From positions 14,971 to 78,970 of the forward strand of contig NZ_VTAV01000010.1 of NCBI RefSeq assembly GCF_008180195.1: 64,000 nucleotides of DNA, read 5' to 3'. The notes below the pieces were generated by a model that saw nothing but the letters and a program-made list of their open reading frames with translations, ran no database searches and was not told where the DNA came from. Origin of the DNA: Sphingobacterium phlebotomi (GTDB taxonomy: Bacteria; Bacteroidota; Bacteroidia; Sphingobacteriales; Sphingobacteriaceae). A program made the translations under genes and the position numbers. Shown here piece by piece: positions 34,651 through 44,547 of this stretch (its first letter is position 1; the number at the start of each line of letters is the position of its first letter).

Positions 34651-34995
34651 ATGGCACAAAAGAAAAAAACAACTACGCACAAAATCAAGATCAAGACAGG
34701 TGATTTAGTGAAAGTTATCGCCGGTAACGCTAAAGGTGTTCAGGGTAAAGTTCTGCAGGTTATAAAAGAAACTAACAGAGCAGTTGTAGAAGGCGCTAAT
34801 ATTGTTAAAAAACATACAAAGCCGAGTGCAGCTAACCCTAATGGTGGTATCATAGAGAAAGAAGCAGCTATCCAGATCTCTAATCTAGCACTGATCGATC
34901 CGAAAACAGGTGAGCCTACTCGTATTGGTCGTCGCGTGAATGCAGATGGCAAAATTGTTCGTTACGCAAAAAAATCAGGGGAGGAAATTAAATAA
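34651..34995 (+). CDS. rplX: 50S ribosomal protein L24
   Basis: 114 aa with a KOW motif ([23 protein letters not shown]) near the N-terminus. The stop overlaps the rplE start by one base. Assembly-initiator protein of the large subunit. Confidence 0.97.
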   Translation: MAQKKKTTTHKIKIKTGDLVKVIAGNAKGVQGKVLQVIKETNRAVVEGANIVKKHTKPSAANPNGGIIEKEAAIQISNLALIDPKTGEPTRIGRRVNADGKIVRYAKKSGEEIK

Positions 34996-35564
34996 TGACT
35001 TACGTACCAAGATTAAAAGCGAAATATGCGGATGATATCCGTACAGCGCTAAAGGAAAAATTCCAGTATAAAAGCGTTATGCAAGTTCCGAAGCTGGAGA
35101 AGATTGTTGTATCCCAAGGCATCGGTGCTGCTACGGCTGATAAAAAACTGATTGACAACGCTGTGGCTGAGTTGACGTTGATTACAGGTCAGCAAGCTGT
35201 TCCTACGAAATCAAAGAAGGATATCTCTAACTTTAAATTGCGTAAAGGAATGCCTATTGGCGCACGTGTAACATTACGCGACAACAATATGTACGAATTC
35301 CTTGATCGCTTGGTCTCTGTATCCTTACCTCGTATTCGCGATTTCCGCGGTATCAACGAGAAAGGTTTTGACGGAAGAGGTAACTATAATTTAGGTATCA
35401 CCGAGCAGATTATCTTCCCTGAGATTAACATTGACAGAATCAATAAAATCCAAGGTATGGATATCACTTTTGTAACTTCAGCCGACAATGATGTGGAGGC
35501 TTTGGAGTTGTTGAAACAATTCGGTTTACCATTCAAAAATCAAAATACAAACAACAATGGCTAA
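34995..35564 (+). CDS. rplE: 50S ribosomal protein L5
   Basis: 189 aa. It includes [31 protein letters not shown] and [12 protein letters not shown], all conserved in L5. Binds 5S rRNA. The last 8 bases overlap the rpsN start. Confidence 0.97.
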   Translation: MTYVPRLKAKYADDIRTALKEKFQYKSVMQVPKLEKIVVSQGIGAATADKKLIDNAVAELTLITGQQAVPTKSKKDISNFKLRKGMPIGARVTLRDNNMYEFLDRLVSVSLPRIRDFRGINEKGFDGRGNYNLGITEQIIFPEINIDRINKIQGMDITFVTSADNDVEALELLKQFGLPFKNQNTNNNG

Positions 35565-35826
35565 AGAAGGACTAAAAGCACGCGAAATTAAGCGTCAGAA
35601 ACTGGTAGCTAAATATGCAGAGAAACGTGCAGCTTTAAAAGCGGCGGGTGACTATGTAGCTTTAGATAAATTGCCAAAGAATGCTTCGCCAGTACGTTTG
35701 CACAACCGTTGTAAATTGACTGGTCGCCCTAAAGGATACATGCGTCAATTCGGCATCTCCCGCGTAACTTTCCGTGAGATGGCATTGGACGGCAAAATTC
35801 CGGGAGTGAAAAAAGCGTCTTGGTAA
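35557..35826 (+). CDS. rpsN: 30S ribosomal protein S14, zinc-independent form
   Basis: 89 aa, the long type without the CxxC...CxxC zinc motif; it has a single Cys in [22 protein letters not shown]. The start codon lies inside the end of rplE (8-base overlap), so it is coupled. The cluster is then interrupted by a promoter-hairpin unit before rpsH. Confidence 0.97.
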   Translation: MAKEGLKAREIKRQKLVAKYAEKRAALKAAGDYVALDKLPKNASPVRLHNRCKLTGRPKGYMRQFGISRVTFREMALDGKIPGVKKASW

Positions 35827-35850
35827 TCAGCAAAAAATCATTTACTTTTG
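35820..35850 (+). promoter_or_regulatory. Internal promoter TTG-N20-TACTTTTG between rpsN and rpsH
   Basis: An exact TAnnTTTG box (35843-35850) with a TTG at 35820-35822, spaced 20 bases. The expected start site lies at the base of the hairpin that follows at 35851. Confidence 0.5.
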
Positions 35851-35885
35851 CCCGGGCAAATCTGATAAGGATTTGCCGGGTTTTT
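35851..35885 (+). terminator. Terminator-like hairpin between rpsN and rpsH, possible attenuator
   Basis: CCCGGGCAAATC (35851-35862) pairs with GATTTGCCGGG (35870-35880), one bulged G, 7-nt loop, followed by TTTTTC. It meets terminator criteria but lies inside the ribosomal cluster, so either it is partial or a promoter restores transcription downstream. Confidence 0.6.
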
Positions 35886-35968
35886 CATTTTGAAAATATT
35901 TATTAACGGACAATAGGTCTTTGACTTCGGTTAGTCATAGAAACCATTGTCATAATTTTAATTATATA

Positions 35969-36367
35969 ATGAATACAGATCCAATAGCGGATTACCTTAC
36001 ACGAGTAAGGAATGCCATTAAGGCCAACCACAGGGTTGTTGAAATTCCTGCATCGAACCTTAAAAAAGAGATCACCAAAGTTCTTTTTGACAAAGGTTAC
36101 ATTGCTAATTACAAATTCGAGGAAAACGGTCCTCAAGGTAGTATCAAAATAGCTTTGAAGTACCATCCGATTAGCAAAATTCCGGCTATTCGCACATTGA
36201 CACGTGTGAGTAAACCTGGTTTGAGAAAGTATGCAAATGTTGACAGCATGCCTCGTGTTTTGAATGGTTTGGGTATCGCAATTCTGTCTACTTCCAAAGG
36301 AGTGATGACAGATAAAGAAGCCCGTCTGCAAAACGTAGGTGGTGAAGTTTTATGTTACGTTTATTAA
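35969..36367 (+). CDS. rpsH: 30S ribosomal protein S8
   Basis: 132 aa from the ATG at 35969, giving [17 protein letters not shown]; the frame upstream from 35921 has no family similarity. The C-terminal [27 protein letters not shown] is diagnostic. S8 is the autoregulator of the spc operon in E. coli, which makes the upstream hairpin of interest. Confidence 0.97.
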   Translation: MNTDPIADYLTRVRNAIKANHRVVEIPASNLKKEITKVLFDKGYIANYKFEENGPQGSIKIALKYHPISKIPAIRTLTRVSKPGLRKYANVDSMPRVLNGLGIAILSTSKGVMTDKEARLQNVGGEVLCYVY

Positions 36368-36390
36368 TCTAGGTAAAAAACACAGAAGAA

Positions 36391-36945
36391 ATGTCAAGAA
36401 TTGGAAAAGCGCCTATCGCTATTCCCTCGGGAGTATCGATCACGGTATCAGATAAGAATCTGGTAACGGTAAAAGGACCAAAAGGCGAATTAACACAACA
36501 GGTAGATAGCGACATTGCCGTTAAACAAGAAGACGGTCAAATTGTGGTTACGCGTCCTACCGAACAAAAAAGACACAAATCATTACATGGTTTGTACCGT
36601 GCCTTAATCAATAACATGGTTGTAGGTGTTACTGAAGGATACAAAACTACACAAGAACTAGTTGGTGTAGGTTACCGTGCAACAAGTACAGGTAATACAC
36701 TAGAGTTAGCCTTAGGTTTCTCTCACCCGATTGTTTTTATATTGCCAAAGGATGTTACAGTAACTACTACTTCAGAAAAAGGTAAAAACCCGACCATTAC
36801 TTTGGAAAGCGCTGACAAGCAGTTGATCGGTCAGATTGCTGCAAAAATCCGTAGCTTCCGTAAACCAGAACCTTACAAAGGAAAAGGTGTTAAGTTTGTG
36901 GGTGAAGTATTAAGAAGAAAAGCAGGTAAATCAGCTAAAAAATAA
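36391..36945 (+). CDS. rplF: 50S ribosomal protein L6
   Basis: 184 aa. It begins [16 protein letters not shown], with the [11 protein letters not shown] repeat-domain and the C-terminal [19 protein letters not shown] signature. Two similar domains are typical of L6. Confidence 0.98.
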   Translation: MSRIGKAPIAIPSGVSITVSDKNLVTVKGPKGELTQQVDSDIAVKQEDGQIVVTRPTEQKRHKSLHGLYRALINNMVVGVTEGYKTTQELVGVGYRATSTGNTLELALGFSHPIVFILPKDVTVTTTSEKGKNPTITLESADKQLIGQIAAKIRSFRKPEPYKGKGVKFVGEVLRRKAGKSAKK

Positions 36946-36950
36946 TAACC

Positions 36951-37304
36951 ATGGCAGGAAATAAAACATCTCGCAGAGAGCGAATCAAAAAAGGAATAAG
37001 AAAAAGCCTGACTGGAACGGCTGAGCGTCCACGTTTATCCGTTTTTAGAAGCAATAAAGGTATCTATGCGCAGGTCATCGATGATGAGGCTGGAAAAACG
37101 TTAGCTTCAGCGTCTTCAAGCTCGAAAGATTTTGCCGCAAACGGTACTAAAATAGAGCAATCGAAAGCTGTAGGGAAGCTAGTGGCAGAGAAAGCTGTAG
37201 CAGCAGGTATTAGCAAAGTAGTTTTTGACCGTAATGGGTACTTATACCATGGCCGTGTGAAATCATTGGCTGAAGGTGCTCGCGAAGGCGGTTTAGACTT
37301 TTAA
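36951..37304 (+). CDS. rplR: 50S ribosomal protein L18
   Basis: 117 aa. It includes [21 protein letters not shown] and the [26 protein letters not shown] end. Binds 5S rRNA with L5. A 5-base gap from rplF. Confidence 0.98.
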   Translation: MAGNKTSRRERIKKGIRKSLTGTAERPRLSVFRSNKGIYAQVIDDEAGKTLASASSSSKDFAANGTKIEQSKAVGKLVAEKAVAAGISKVVFDRNGYLYHGRVKSLAEGAREGGLDF

Positions 37305-37316
37305 TCAACTAAGAAC

Positions 37317-37835
37317 ATGGCATTAAGCAATATAAAAAGAGTAAAATCGAGCGAAATTGAATTAAAAGATCGCTTAGTGAGCATCCAACGCGTGGCAAAG
37401 GTGACTAAAGGTGGTCGTACCTTCAGTTTCTCTGCTATTGTTGTTGTTGGTGATGAAAACGGTATCGTGGGTTACGGACTTGGTAAAGCAAAAGAGGTTA
37501 CCGAGGCTATTACGAAGGGTATCGATGATGCGAAGAAAAACTTGATTAAAGTCCCGATCATCAACGGTACAGTTCCTCACGAACAACATGGCAAATTCTC
37601 CGGAGGTCGCGTTTTAGTTAAGCCAGCTGTTGGCGGTACGGGAGTACTAGCAGGTGGTGCAATGCGCGCTGTATTGGAGAGTGCGGGTATTAAGGACGTA
37701 TTAGCGAAATCATTGGGTTCATCCAATCCGCACAACGTTGTGAAAGCAACCGTTGATGCTTTGGTAAAGCTTCGTGATGCATACACAGTTGCCCAAAACC
37801 GCGGCGTCGATTTAAATAAAGTATTTAACGGTTAA
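37317..37835 (+). CDS. rpsE: 30S ribosomal protein S5
   Basis: 172 aa. It has [25 protein letters not shown] and the [17 protein letters not shown] segment. Known spectinomycin-resistance changes map to the first segment in other bacteria; I see no deletion there. Confidence 0.98.
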   Translation: MALSNIKRVKSSEIELKDRLVSIQRVAKVTKGGRTFSFSAIVVVGDENGIVGYGLGKAKEVTEAITKGIDDAKKNLIKVPIINGTVPHEQHGKFSGGRVLVKPAVGGTGVLAGGAMRAVLESAGIKDVLAKSLGSSNPHNVVKATVDALVKLRDAYTVAQNRGVDLNKVFNG

Positions 37836-37840
37836 TTATC

Positions 37841-38020
37841 ATGGCAAAAATTAAAATCACCCAGATAAAGAGCGTTATCGACAGAAGCGAGCGCCAAAAA
37901 AGAACTATTCAGGCCCTTGGCTTGAAACGTATCAACCATTCCGTAGAGGTTGAAGCTACACCGTCCGTTATCGGTATGGTGAGAAAGGTCAACCACTTAG
38001 TAGCGGTAGAGGCCGTTTAA
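37841..38020 (+). CDS. rpmD: 50S ribosomal protein L30
   Basis: 59 aa, read directly from the sequence. It begins MAKIKITQIKSVIDRSERQK and continues TIQALGLKRINHSVEV with a closing VIGMVRKVNHLVAVEAV. Length and the KxTxxxS...R...T..ALGL pattern match L30. It lies 5 bases after rpsE. Confidence 0.95.
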   Translation: MAKIKITQIKSVIDRSERQKRTIQALGLKRINHSVEVEATPSVIGMVRKVNHLVAVEAV

Positions 38021-38033
38021 GACTGAATGGGTA

Positions 38034-38063
38034 AATGGAAAGGATTTTCGGATTCTTTCCATT
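38034..38063 (+). other. Hairpin between rpmD and rplO
   Basis: AATGGAAAG (38034-38042) pairs with CTTTCCATT (38055-38063) around a 12-base loop that can extend the stem. It lies in a 118-base gap, long for this cluster. No T tract follows directly, so it may be a processing or regulatory element. Confidence 0.45.
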
Positions 38064-38138
38064 CCGTTTATTAATTAATTATTCATCGTTACGACCTGTT
38101 TAGTGAGAGCGAAGGCGTAACACAACATTTTAGATAAA

Positions 38139-38585
38139 ATGAATTTAAGTAGTTTAAAACCAGCTAAAGGTTCTGTTAAAAACAGAAAGCGTATCGGTAG
38201 AGGTCAAGGATCTGGTCGTGGCGGTACATCGACCCGTGGTCACAAAGGTGCCGGTTCGCGCTCAGGACATTCTACAAAGATTGGTTTCGAAGGTGGTCAG
38301 ATGCCTTTGCAACGTCGCGTACCTAAGTTCGGTTTCAAAAACATGAACCGCGTCGAGTACAAAGGCATTAACTTAGACGTATTGCAGGAGCTGGTAACCA
38401 AGCACAATTTAACAGCCATTGACTTCGATACATTAAAAGATCATGGACTGGTAGCTAAAAAAGACTTGGTGAAAATTTTAGGTCGTGGTGAGTTGACTAC
38501 TAAAGTGGAAGTTAAAGCCCACGCTTTTTCTGCTTCGGCACAGAAAGCTATTGAAGCTGCAGGTGGTTCTATCGAAAAACTATAA
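38139..38585 (+). CDS. rplO: 50S ribosomal protein L15
   Basis: 148 aa. It begins LSSLKPAKGSVKNRKRIGRGQGSGRGGTSTRGHKG-like in the usual Gly/Arg-rich N-terminus, and includes the GFEGGQMPLQRRVPKFGF segment. Six bases precede secY. Confidence 0.97.
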   Translation: MNLSSLKPAKGSVKNRKRIGRGQGSGRGGTSTRGHKGAGSRSGHSTKIGFEGGQMPLQRRVPKFGFKNMNRVEYKGINLDVLQELVTKHNLTAIDFDTLKDHGLVAKKDLVKILGRGELTTKVEVKAHAFSASAQKAIEAAGGSIEKL

Positions 38586-38591
38586 AATTAC

Positions 38592-39935
38592 ATGAAGAAA
38601 CTAATCACAACCTTAACCAATATATGGAAAATAGAGGATTTACGCAATCGTATCATTACGACATTGCTTCTTCTTCTTATCTACCGTATTGGTTGTCACG
38701 TGGTTTTACCGGGTGTCAACCCTGATGCATTAGTGGCTAGAAGTAGCGAAGGAAACAGCATATTGGACTTAATCAATATGTTTGCCGGCGGATCATTCTC
38801 TCGTTCGGCAATTTTCGCTTTGGGTGTAATGCCTTACATTTCTGCATCAATCGTTGTTCAGTTATTGGGGATAGCGGTTCCTGCATTCCAGAAAATGCAA
38901 AAAGAAGGCGAGTCGGGTCGTAAAAAAATGACGCAGATTACGCGTTATCTGACATTGGCGATTACGTTGGTTCAAGCAGTGGCTTATGTGAAAACACAAG
39001 TTCCTGCGGAGGCGAAAACATTAGCAGAGCCGATGTTCACTATTCTTTCTGCAATCGTGTTAACAGCAGGTACCTTGTTTGTGATGTGGCTTGGTGAAAA
39101 AATTACAGATAAAGGTATTGGTAATGGTATCTCCTTAATTATCATGGCGGGTATCATTGCACAGTTACCAGCAGGTATTGTGGCAGAGTGGGGATCTCGT
39201 ATGAGCCCTAGCGGTGGTGGACCTATTCCTCTTTTATTGGAATTTGTTGCCCTTTTCTTTGTCGTGATTTTTGCCATCTTGGTCGTGCAGGGGATTCGTA
39301 AAGTTCCTGTACAATATGCTAAGAAAATTGTGGGTAATAAGCAGGTAGGTGGCGTGCGTCAGTATATTCCTTTAAAGGTGAATGCTGCGGGAGTTATGCC
39401 TATTATCTTTGCGCAGGCTATTATGTTCCTACCGATGGCATTGTCACAATTTTTTCCAGATTTACAGTCTGATTTTTTAGCGTCATTGAGTAACTATACA
39501 TCTGTTGCTTACAATATAACATTTGCTGTTCTCATTATTGCATTTACGTTTTTCTATACGGCAATTATGGTGAACCCTCAGCAAATGTCTGAAGACATGA
39601 AGAAGAACGGGGGGTTTATTCCTGGAATTAAGCCGGGTTACGATACGAATATTTTTATTGATAACGTAATCTCGCGTATTACTTTCCCTGGAGCGATATT
39701 CATTGCGATTATTGCAGTGATGCCTGCTTTAGCAGCTAAACTAGGTGTGAATAACCAATTCGCGCATTTCTATGGAGGTACTTCTTTATTGATTTTAGTG
39801 GGTGTAGTGCTAGATACATTACAGCAGATTGAGAGCCATCTCTTGATGCGTCATTACGACGGGTTGATGAAGACAGGAAGGGTAAAAGGTCGTTCGACAG
39901 CGACAGTAGAGGGCATCGATCAATCAGCACTTTAA
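38592..39935 (+). CDS. secY: Protein translocase subunit SecY
   Basis: 447 aa with ten predicted membrane helices, the channel of the Sec translocon. The plug-region signature SEGNSILDLINMFAGGSFSRSAIFALGVMPYISASI and the cytoplasmic loop VQGIRKVPVQYAKKIVG are present. Encoded after rplO as in most bacteria. A gap of 6 bases separates it from map. Confidence 0.98.
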   Translation: MKKLITTLTNIWKIEDLRNRIITTLLLLLIYRIGCHVVLPGVNPDALVARSSEGNSILDLINMFAGGSFSRSAIFALGVMPYISASIVVQLLGIAVPAFQKMQKEGESGRKKMTQITRYLTLAITLVQAVAYVKTQVPAEAKTLAEPMFTILSAIVLTAGTLFVMWLGEKITDKGIGNGISLIIMAGIIAQLPAGIVAEWGSRMSPSGGGPIPLLLEFVALFFVVIFAILVVQGIRKVPVQYAKKIVGNKQVGGVRQYIPLKVNAAGVMPIIFAQAIMFLPMALSQFFPDLQSDFLASLSNYTSVAYNITFAVLIIAFTFFYTAIMVNPQQMSEDMKKNGGFIPGIKPGYDTNIFIDNVISRITFPGAIFIAIIAVMPALAAKLGVNNQFAHFYGGTSLLILVGVVLDTLQQIESHLLMRHYDGLMKTGRVKGRSTATVEGIDQSAL

Positions 39936-39941
39936 TTTTAA

Positions 39942-40724
39942 ATGTCTAAAGTTTATTATAAAACAGAAGAACAAATCGAGCAAATACGAGAGTCTGCAAA
40001 GGTACTCTCGTTATTGCTCGGTGAAATTGCAAAGGAAGTAAAACCCGGAATTACTACCTTGTCGCTGGATAAATTAGCCTATGATTTTATCCACGATCAC
40101 GGTGGTACACCTGCTTTTCTGAATTATCAAGGGTTTCCATATTCGCTATGTATTTCGGTGAATGATCAAATTGTTCATGGATTTCCAAGTGATTATATAC
40201 TGAAGGAAGGCGATATTATTTCAGTAGATGGCGGTGTTAATCTAAAAGGGTTCATTAGTGATTCGGCGTATACTTTTGGTGTAGGCGAGATTTCAATTGA
40301 AGCACAGCAATTGTTGGATGTCACCAAAGCGGCCTTGTATAAAGGTATAGAACAGGCAATAGCCGGCAAACGTGTAGGCGATATTTCTGCAGCGGTGCAA
40401 GAACATGTGGCGCCTTATCATTATGGAATAGTAAGAGAGCTGGTAGGCCACGGTGTGGGTTTACATTTACATGAGAAACCCGAGGTGCCGAATTACGGAA
40501 AGCGTGGTTCGGGTCCGAAACTGGAAGCCGGTTTGGTGGTCTGTATTGAGCCGATGATCAACGCGGGCAAAGCTGGTGTCAAGTTCTGGGACGATGGCTG
40601 GACGGTGAGCACCATTGATGGAAAACTATCGGCGCATTTTGAGCAAATGGTTGCCATCAGAAAAGGTGCTCCAGACGTATTGTTGACTTTTGAACACGTA
40701 GAAGAAGTTTTGGGTAAAAAGTAG
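39942..40724 (+). CDS. map: Type I methionine aminopeptidase
   Basis: 260 aa. It removes the initiator methionine. The metal ligands are in VDGGVNLKGFISDSAYTF (two Asp), GHGVGLHLHEKPEVPNYG (His), and the late EPMI and HFEQM (Glu). Standard length for the cytosolic enzyme without an N-terminal zinc-finger. It lies between secY and infA, as in many Bacteroidota. Confidence 0.97.
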   Translation: MSKVYYKTEEQIEQIRESAKVLSLLLGEIAKEVKPGITTLSLDKLAYDFIHDHGGTPAFLNYQGFPYSLCISVNDQIVHGFPSDYILKEGDIISVDGGVNLKGFISDSAYTFGVGEISIEAQQLLDVTKAALYKGIEQAIAGKRVGDISAAVQEHVAPYHYGIVRELVGHGVGLHLHEKPEVPNYGKRGSGPKLEAGLVVCIEPMINAGKAGVKFWDDGWTVSTIDGKLSAHFEQMVAIRKGAPDVLLTFEHVEEVLGKK

Positions 40725-40725
40725 T

Positions 40726-40754
40726 TGGTTTTCAATATTTTTTATTTATCTTTG
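40726..40754 (+). promoter_or_regulatory. Promoter of infA (TTG-N18-TATCTTTG)
   Basis: A TTG (40726-40728) and an exact TAnnTTTG (40747-40754) lie 18 bases apart in the 76-base gap between map and infA. The start codon at 40801 gives a leader of about 40 bases. It makes infA-rpmJ-rpsM-rpsK-rpsD-rpoA-rplQ separately transcribable. Confidence 0.75.
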
Positions 40755-40800
40755 CACTCCTGTTTGTACAGGCTAAAAAAAGTAAATTAAGTTAGGATAT

Positions 40801-41019
40801 ATGGCTAAACAGGCCTCAATAGAACAAGACGGTATAATTAAGGAAGCGCTTTCCAACGCGATGTTCCGTGTAGAATTGGAAAATGGGCACGAGATTATTG
40901 CCCATATTTCAGGTAAGATGCGCATGCACTATATTAAGATTCTACCTGGAGATAAAGTGAAGTTGGAAATGTCTCCTTATGATTTGACAAAGGGAAGAAT
41001 TACATATCGCTATAAATAG
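40801..41019 (+). CDS. infA: Translation initiation factor IF-1
   Basis: 72 aa, a single OB fold with [33 protein letters not shown] and the [14 protein letters not shown] end. It binds the A site of the small subunit during initiation. Has its own promoter. Confidence 0.98.
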   Translation: MAKQASIEQDGIIKEALSNAMFRVELENGHEIIAHISGKMRMHYIKILPGDKVKLEMSPYDLTKGRITYRYK

Positions 41020-41066
41020 CGGTTATTTTTCTTTTCGGTATAATTAGCTTTTAAAATACTACAACA

Positions 41067-41183
41067 ATGAAAGTTAGAGCATCAATAAAAAAACGTAGCG
41101 CGGATTGTAAGGTTATCCGTCGCAAAGGAAAGGTTTTTGTAATCAACAAAAAGAACCCTAAGTTTAAGCAACGTCAAGGGTAG
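41067..41183 (+). CDS. rpmJ: 50S ribosomal protein L36
   Basis: 38 aa, read directly. It begins [20 protein letters not shown] and continues [19 protein letters not shown]. It has one cysteine and lacks the CxxC/C/H zinc set, the zinc-independent form. 29 bases precede rpsM. Confidence 0.95.
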   Translation: MKVRASIKKRSADCKVIRRKGKVFVINKKNPKFKQRQG

Positions 41184-41212
41184 TTTATTAACATAATCGC
41201 TTAAAGTATTAT

Positions 41213-41590
41213 ATGGCAAGGATAGCAGGTATAGATTTACCTAAAAACAAAAGAGGCGTAATTGGCCTTACCTACATTTTCGGTATCGGTCGTTCTACTG
41301 CGGCTTATATCTTGAAAACAGCAGGTATCAGTGAGGATGTTAAAGTATCTGAATGGAACGATGATCAATTGACAGCCATCCGCAACATCATCAACGATGA
41401 AATTAAAGTTGAAGGTGCTTTGCGCTCTGAAGTTCAGTTGAACATTAAACGTTTAATGGATATTGGTTGTTACCGCGGTCTACGTCACCGTAAGCATTTA
41501 CCTCTTCGTGGTCAGCGTACAAAAAACAACTCTCGTACCCGTAAAGGTAAACGTAAAACAGTTGCAAACAAGAAAAAAGCTACTAAATAA
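41213..41590 (+). CDS. rpsM: 30S ribosomal protein S13
   Basis: 125 aa. It begins [27 protein letters not shown], and the [28 protein letters not shown] tail is diagnostic. Lies in the small-subunit head. Confidence 0.98.
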   Translation: MARIAGIDLPKNKRGVIGLTYIFGIGRSTAAYILKTAGISEDVKVSEWNDDQLTAIRNIINDEIKVEGALRSEVQLNIKRLMDIGCYRGLRHRKHLPLRGQRTKNNSRTRKGKRKTVANKKKATK

Positions 41591-41600
41591 TAATTAAGAA

Positions 41601-41990
41601 ATGGCTAAAAGTAAAAAGGTTACAAAAAAGCGTATCGTGGTTATCGAGCCTATTGGTCAAGCTCATATTAACGCTACCTTTAACAACATTATCATTACTT
41701 TGACAAACAATCAAGGTCAGACTATTTCATGGTCATCAGCAGGGAAAATGGGCTTCAGAGGTTCTAAAAAGAATACGCCATATGCTGCTGGACAAGCTGC
41801 TCAAGATTGTGGTAAAGTAGCGCACGATTTAGGTTTGCGCAAAGTAGAAGTTTTTGTGAAAGGTCCAGGAGCAGGACGGGAGTCAGCTATCCGTACACTA
41901 CAAACGATAGGTATCGATGTGACGACTATCAAAGATATCACTCCGCTTCCACATAACGGTTGTCGTCCTCCAAAACGCAGAAGAGTTTAA
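41601..41990 (+). CDS. rpsK: 30S ribosomal protein S11
   Basis: 129 aa. It includes [36 protein letters not shown] and the closing [13 protein letters not shown]. Forms part of the platform at the mRNA exit. Confidence 0.98.
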   Translation: MAKSKKVTKKRIVVIEPIGQAHINATFNNIIITLTNNQGQTISWSSAGKMGFRGSKKNTPYAAGQAAQDCGKVAHDLGLRKVEVFVKGPGAGRESAIRTLQTIGIDVTTIKDITPLPHNGCRPPKRRRV

Positions 41991-42058
41991 TAATTTTTAT
42001 TGTTTAAGATAAGATTCGTCAGCTATAGGTTGATAGATACTTCAAACAGAGAGAAAAA

Positions 42059-42667
42059 ATGGCAAGATATACAGGACCTAAGTCCAAAATTGCACGTAAA
42101 TTCAGAGAGCCTATCTTTGGCCCTGATAAGGCGTTAGAAAAAAAGAATTATCCTCCAGGACAACACGGTCCATCAAGAAGAAGAGGTAAACAATCTGAAT
42201 ACGCTATTCAATTGTTAGAAAAGCAAAAAGCAAAATACACTTACGGTGTTTTGGAACGTCAGTTCCGTACGTTGTTTGCAAAAGCATCAGCTAAGCAAGG
42301 TATTACCGGTGAGAACTTCCTAAGATTATTGGAAGCTCGTTTGGATAATGTTGTTTACCGTTTGGGTATTGCCCCAACACGTGCAGCAGCGCGTCAGTTG
42401 GTTTCACACAAGCACATTACTGTTAACGGCGATGTTGTTAACATTCCATCATATAGCTTACGCGCCGGCGATGTAATTGCTGTTCGCGAGCGCTCTAAAT
42501 CTTTAGAGACTATTGTAGCTTCTGTAGAAGGAAGAAAGATCAACAAATTCAATTGGTTAGAGTGGAACGCTAATGAATTAACAGGAACGTTCGTTTCTTT
42601 CCCTGAAAGAGTTGATATTCCAGAAAACATTAAAGAAAACTTAATCGTAGAGTTATACTCTAAATAG
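42059..42667 (+). CDS. rpsD: 30S ribosomal protein S4
   Basis: 202 aa. It begins [23 protein letters not shown]; the S4 domain [30 protein letters not shown] is present. No zinc-finger cysteines in the N-terminus. In E. coli S4 represses the alpha operon; a comparable site cannot be shown here. Confidence 0.98.
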   Translation: MARYTGPKSKIARKFREPIFGPDKALEKKNYPPGQHGPSRRRGKQSEYAIQLLEKQKAKYTYGVLERQFRTLFAKASAKQGITGENFLRLLEARLDNVVYRLGIAPTRAAARQLVSHKHITVNGDVVNIPSYSLRAGDVIAVRERSKSLETIVASVEGRKINKFNWLEWNANELTGTFVSFPERVDIPENIKENLIVELYSK

Positions 42668-42756
42668 TAATAAATAGGAGTAAGCATAGTCTAAAGAGAT
42701 TCGGCTTACTCTTGTTATATTTTACGTTATTAATAAAAACTTTTAAAAGAAAATAA

Positions 42757-43749
42757 ATGGCAATTTTAGCATTTCAAAGACCGGATAAAGTGATCATGCA
42801 AAAATCAACTGATTTTGATGGTACTTTCGAATTTCGTCCATTAGAGCCTGGTTTTGGTGTAACTATTGGTAATGCTTTGCGCCGTATTTTATTGTCCTCT
42901 CTAGAAGGATATGCAATTACGTCGGTAAGGTTTTCAGGCGTTTCGCACGAGTTTTCTACTATCAAAGGGGTTGTTGAAGATGTTACGGAAATCATTTTGA
43001 ACTTGAAACAAGTTCGTTTCCAGAAAACTGGCGAGCAGGGTGATAACGAGAAGATTTTTGTCGTTATCAGTAGTCAAGATCAGTTCAAGGCAGGTGATAT
43101 CACCAAATTCTCCAATAATTTCACCGTTTTAAACCCTGACTTGGTTATCTGTAACATGGATAATTCCGTTACCATAGAGGTGGAGCTTTCGGTAGCTAAA
43201 GGACGCGGTTATGTAAATGCTGAAGAAAATAAAGTTACAGACGGTCCTGTCGGTTTTATTGCTGTAGATTCTATTTACACGCCAATTAAGAACGTAAAAT
43301 ACACCATCGAGAACTATCGTGTAGAACAAAAAACTGACTACGAGAAATTGTTGTTGGATATTTCTACTGACGGTTCTATTCATCCTGAGGAGGCTTTGAA
43401 AGAAGCAGCCAAAATCTTGATTCAACATTTCATGTTATTCTCTGACGAAAATATGTTGTTAGAGTCTCAAACAAAAGAAGAAACCAAAGTGGTTGACGAG
43501 GAAATTTTACACATGCGTAAAGTCTTGAAAACGGAGTTGGTGGATCTAGATCTTTCTGTTCGTGCGTTGAACTGTTTGAAAGCAGCAGATATTCGTACAT
43601 TGGCGGAATTGGTGACTTACGACGTAGCAGATATGTTGAAGTTCCGTAATTTCGGCAAGAAATCGTTGAGCGAAATTCAAGAACTGGTCAAATCGAAAGG
43701 TTTGTCATTCGGTATGAATCTATCCAAATATAAATTGGACGAAGAGTAA
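42757..43749 (+). CDS. rpoA: RNA polymerase alpha subunit
   Basis: 330 aa. The N-terminal assembly domain includes [25 protein letters not shown]; a flexible linker is near residue 240; the C-terminal domain with the helix-hairpin-helix ([21 protein letters not shown]) is complete. It assembles the beta and beta-prime subunits and contacts activators. The genes before and after are ribosomal, the usual context. Confidence 0.98.
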   Translation: MAILAFQRPDKVIMQKSTDFDGTFEFRPLEPGFGVTIGNALRRILLSSLEGYAITSVRFSGVSHEFSTIKGVVEDVTEIILNLKQVRFQKTGEQGDNEKIFVVISSQDQFKAGDITKFSNNFTVLNPDLVICNMDNSVTIEVELSVAKGRGYVNAEENKVTDGPVGFIAVDSIYTPIKNVKYTIENYRVEQKTDYEKLLLDISTDGSIHPEEALKEAAKILIQHFMLFSDENMLLESQTKEETKVVDEEILHMRKVLKTELVDLDLSVRALNCLKAADIRTLAELVTYDVADMLKFRNFGKKSLSEIQELVKSKGLSFGMNLSKYKLDEE

Positions 43750-43823
43750 TATTAAATTTAACAAATAAGCGACCTGTTGCGTAATTCCTCTTTTAAGAAC
43801 GGTACGCACAAAAACACAAAAAA

Positions 43824-44414
43824 ATGAGACACGGAAAAAAAGTAGACAAATTAGGGCGCACTGACAGTCACCGTAAGGCGATGTTGGCCAACATGGCGAC
43901 TTCATTGATCAAACACAAGCGTATTACAACAACTTTAGCTAAAGCTAGAGCATTGCGTAAGTATGTAGAACCTTTGATTACAAAATCAAAGAATGATACA
44001 ACGCATTCTCGTCGTACAGTATTCGCTTACTTAAAAGACAAAGAAGCTGTAACAATTTTATTCCGTGAAATTTCGGAAAAAGTTGCTTCTCGTCCGGGTG
44101 GATACACACGTATCATCAAGTTAGAAAACCGTCTTGGTGACAATGCAGAAATGGCATTCATCGAATTGGTTGACTACAACGAAATCTACGGCCAAACAGC
44201 GAAAGAAGAGAAGAAATCGACTCGCCGACGTGGTGGTAAGAAGAAAGCTACGGAAAAAACTGCTGAAGTTGAAGTAGCTGAAGAAGTAGAAGTGACGGAA
44301 GAAGTTAAAGAAGAAACACCTAAAGCAGAAGAAGCAGCGGCAGAGGAAACTCCTGCAACTGAAGATGCTCCTGCAACAGAAGAATCTTCGGATACAGAAG
44401 AGAAAAAAGATTAA
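43824..44414 (+). CDS. rplQ: 50S ribosomal protein L17 with acidic C-terminal extension
   Basis: 196 aa; the canonical core (about 120 residues) begins [20 protein letters not shown]. After a Lys/Arg-rich patch near residue 135 there is a 60-residue tail made of Glu, Ala, Thr and Val repeats ([28 protein letters not shown]). The tail is low-complexity and likely disordered. It is the last gene of the cluster and is followed by a terminator. Confidence 0.95.
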   Translation: MRHGKKVDKLGRTDSHRKAMLANMATSLIKHKRITTTLAKARALRKYVEPLITKSKNDTTHSRRTVFAYLKDKEAVTILFREISEKVASRPGGYTRIIKLENRLGDNAEMAFIELVDYNEIYGQTAKEEKKSTRRRGGKKKATEKTAEVEVAEEVEVTEEVKEETPKAEEAAAEETPATEDAPATEESSDTEEKKD

Positions 44415-44430
44415 TATTTTTCTCGTTAAT

Positions 44431-44464
44431 AAAAAGCCCGTCACCATCATGACGGGCTTTTTTA
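44431..44464 (+). terminator. Terminator of the ribosomal cluster after rplQ
   Basis: AAAAGCCCGTCA pairs with TGACGGGCTTTT around a 6-base loop, followed by T's. It begins 17 bases after the rplQ stop. Confidence 0.92.
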
Positions 44465-44499
44465 TTTCATATTTACTTATTATTTTGAGCACGTTACGT

Positions 44500-44507
44500 T
44501 ATATTTG
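44500..44507 (+). promoter_or_regulatory. -7 promoter box TATATTTG for argD
   Basis: An exact TAnnTTTG 40 bases before the argD start at 44548. The -33 region is AT-rich with no ideal TTG at 19 bases. Confidence 0.55.
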
Positions 44508-44547
44508 CGTATACGTATTTTATCCATACCAGTTTATTTTTTTTCAA

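Noticed and set aside
44365..44547. A longer N-terminus for argD from 44365.
   Set aside because: It reads through the end of rplQ and the terminator; the ATG at 44548 gives the expected N-terminus.
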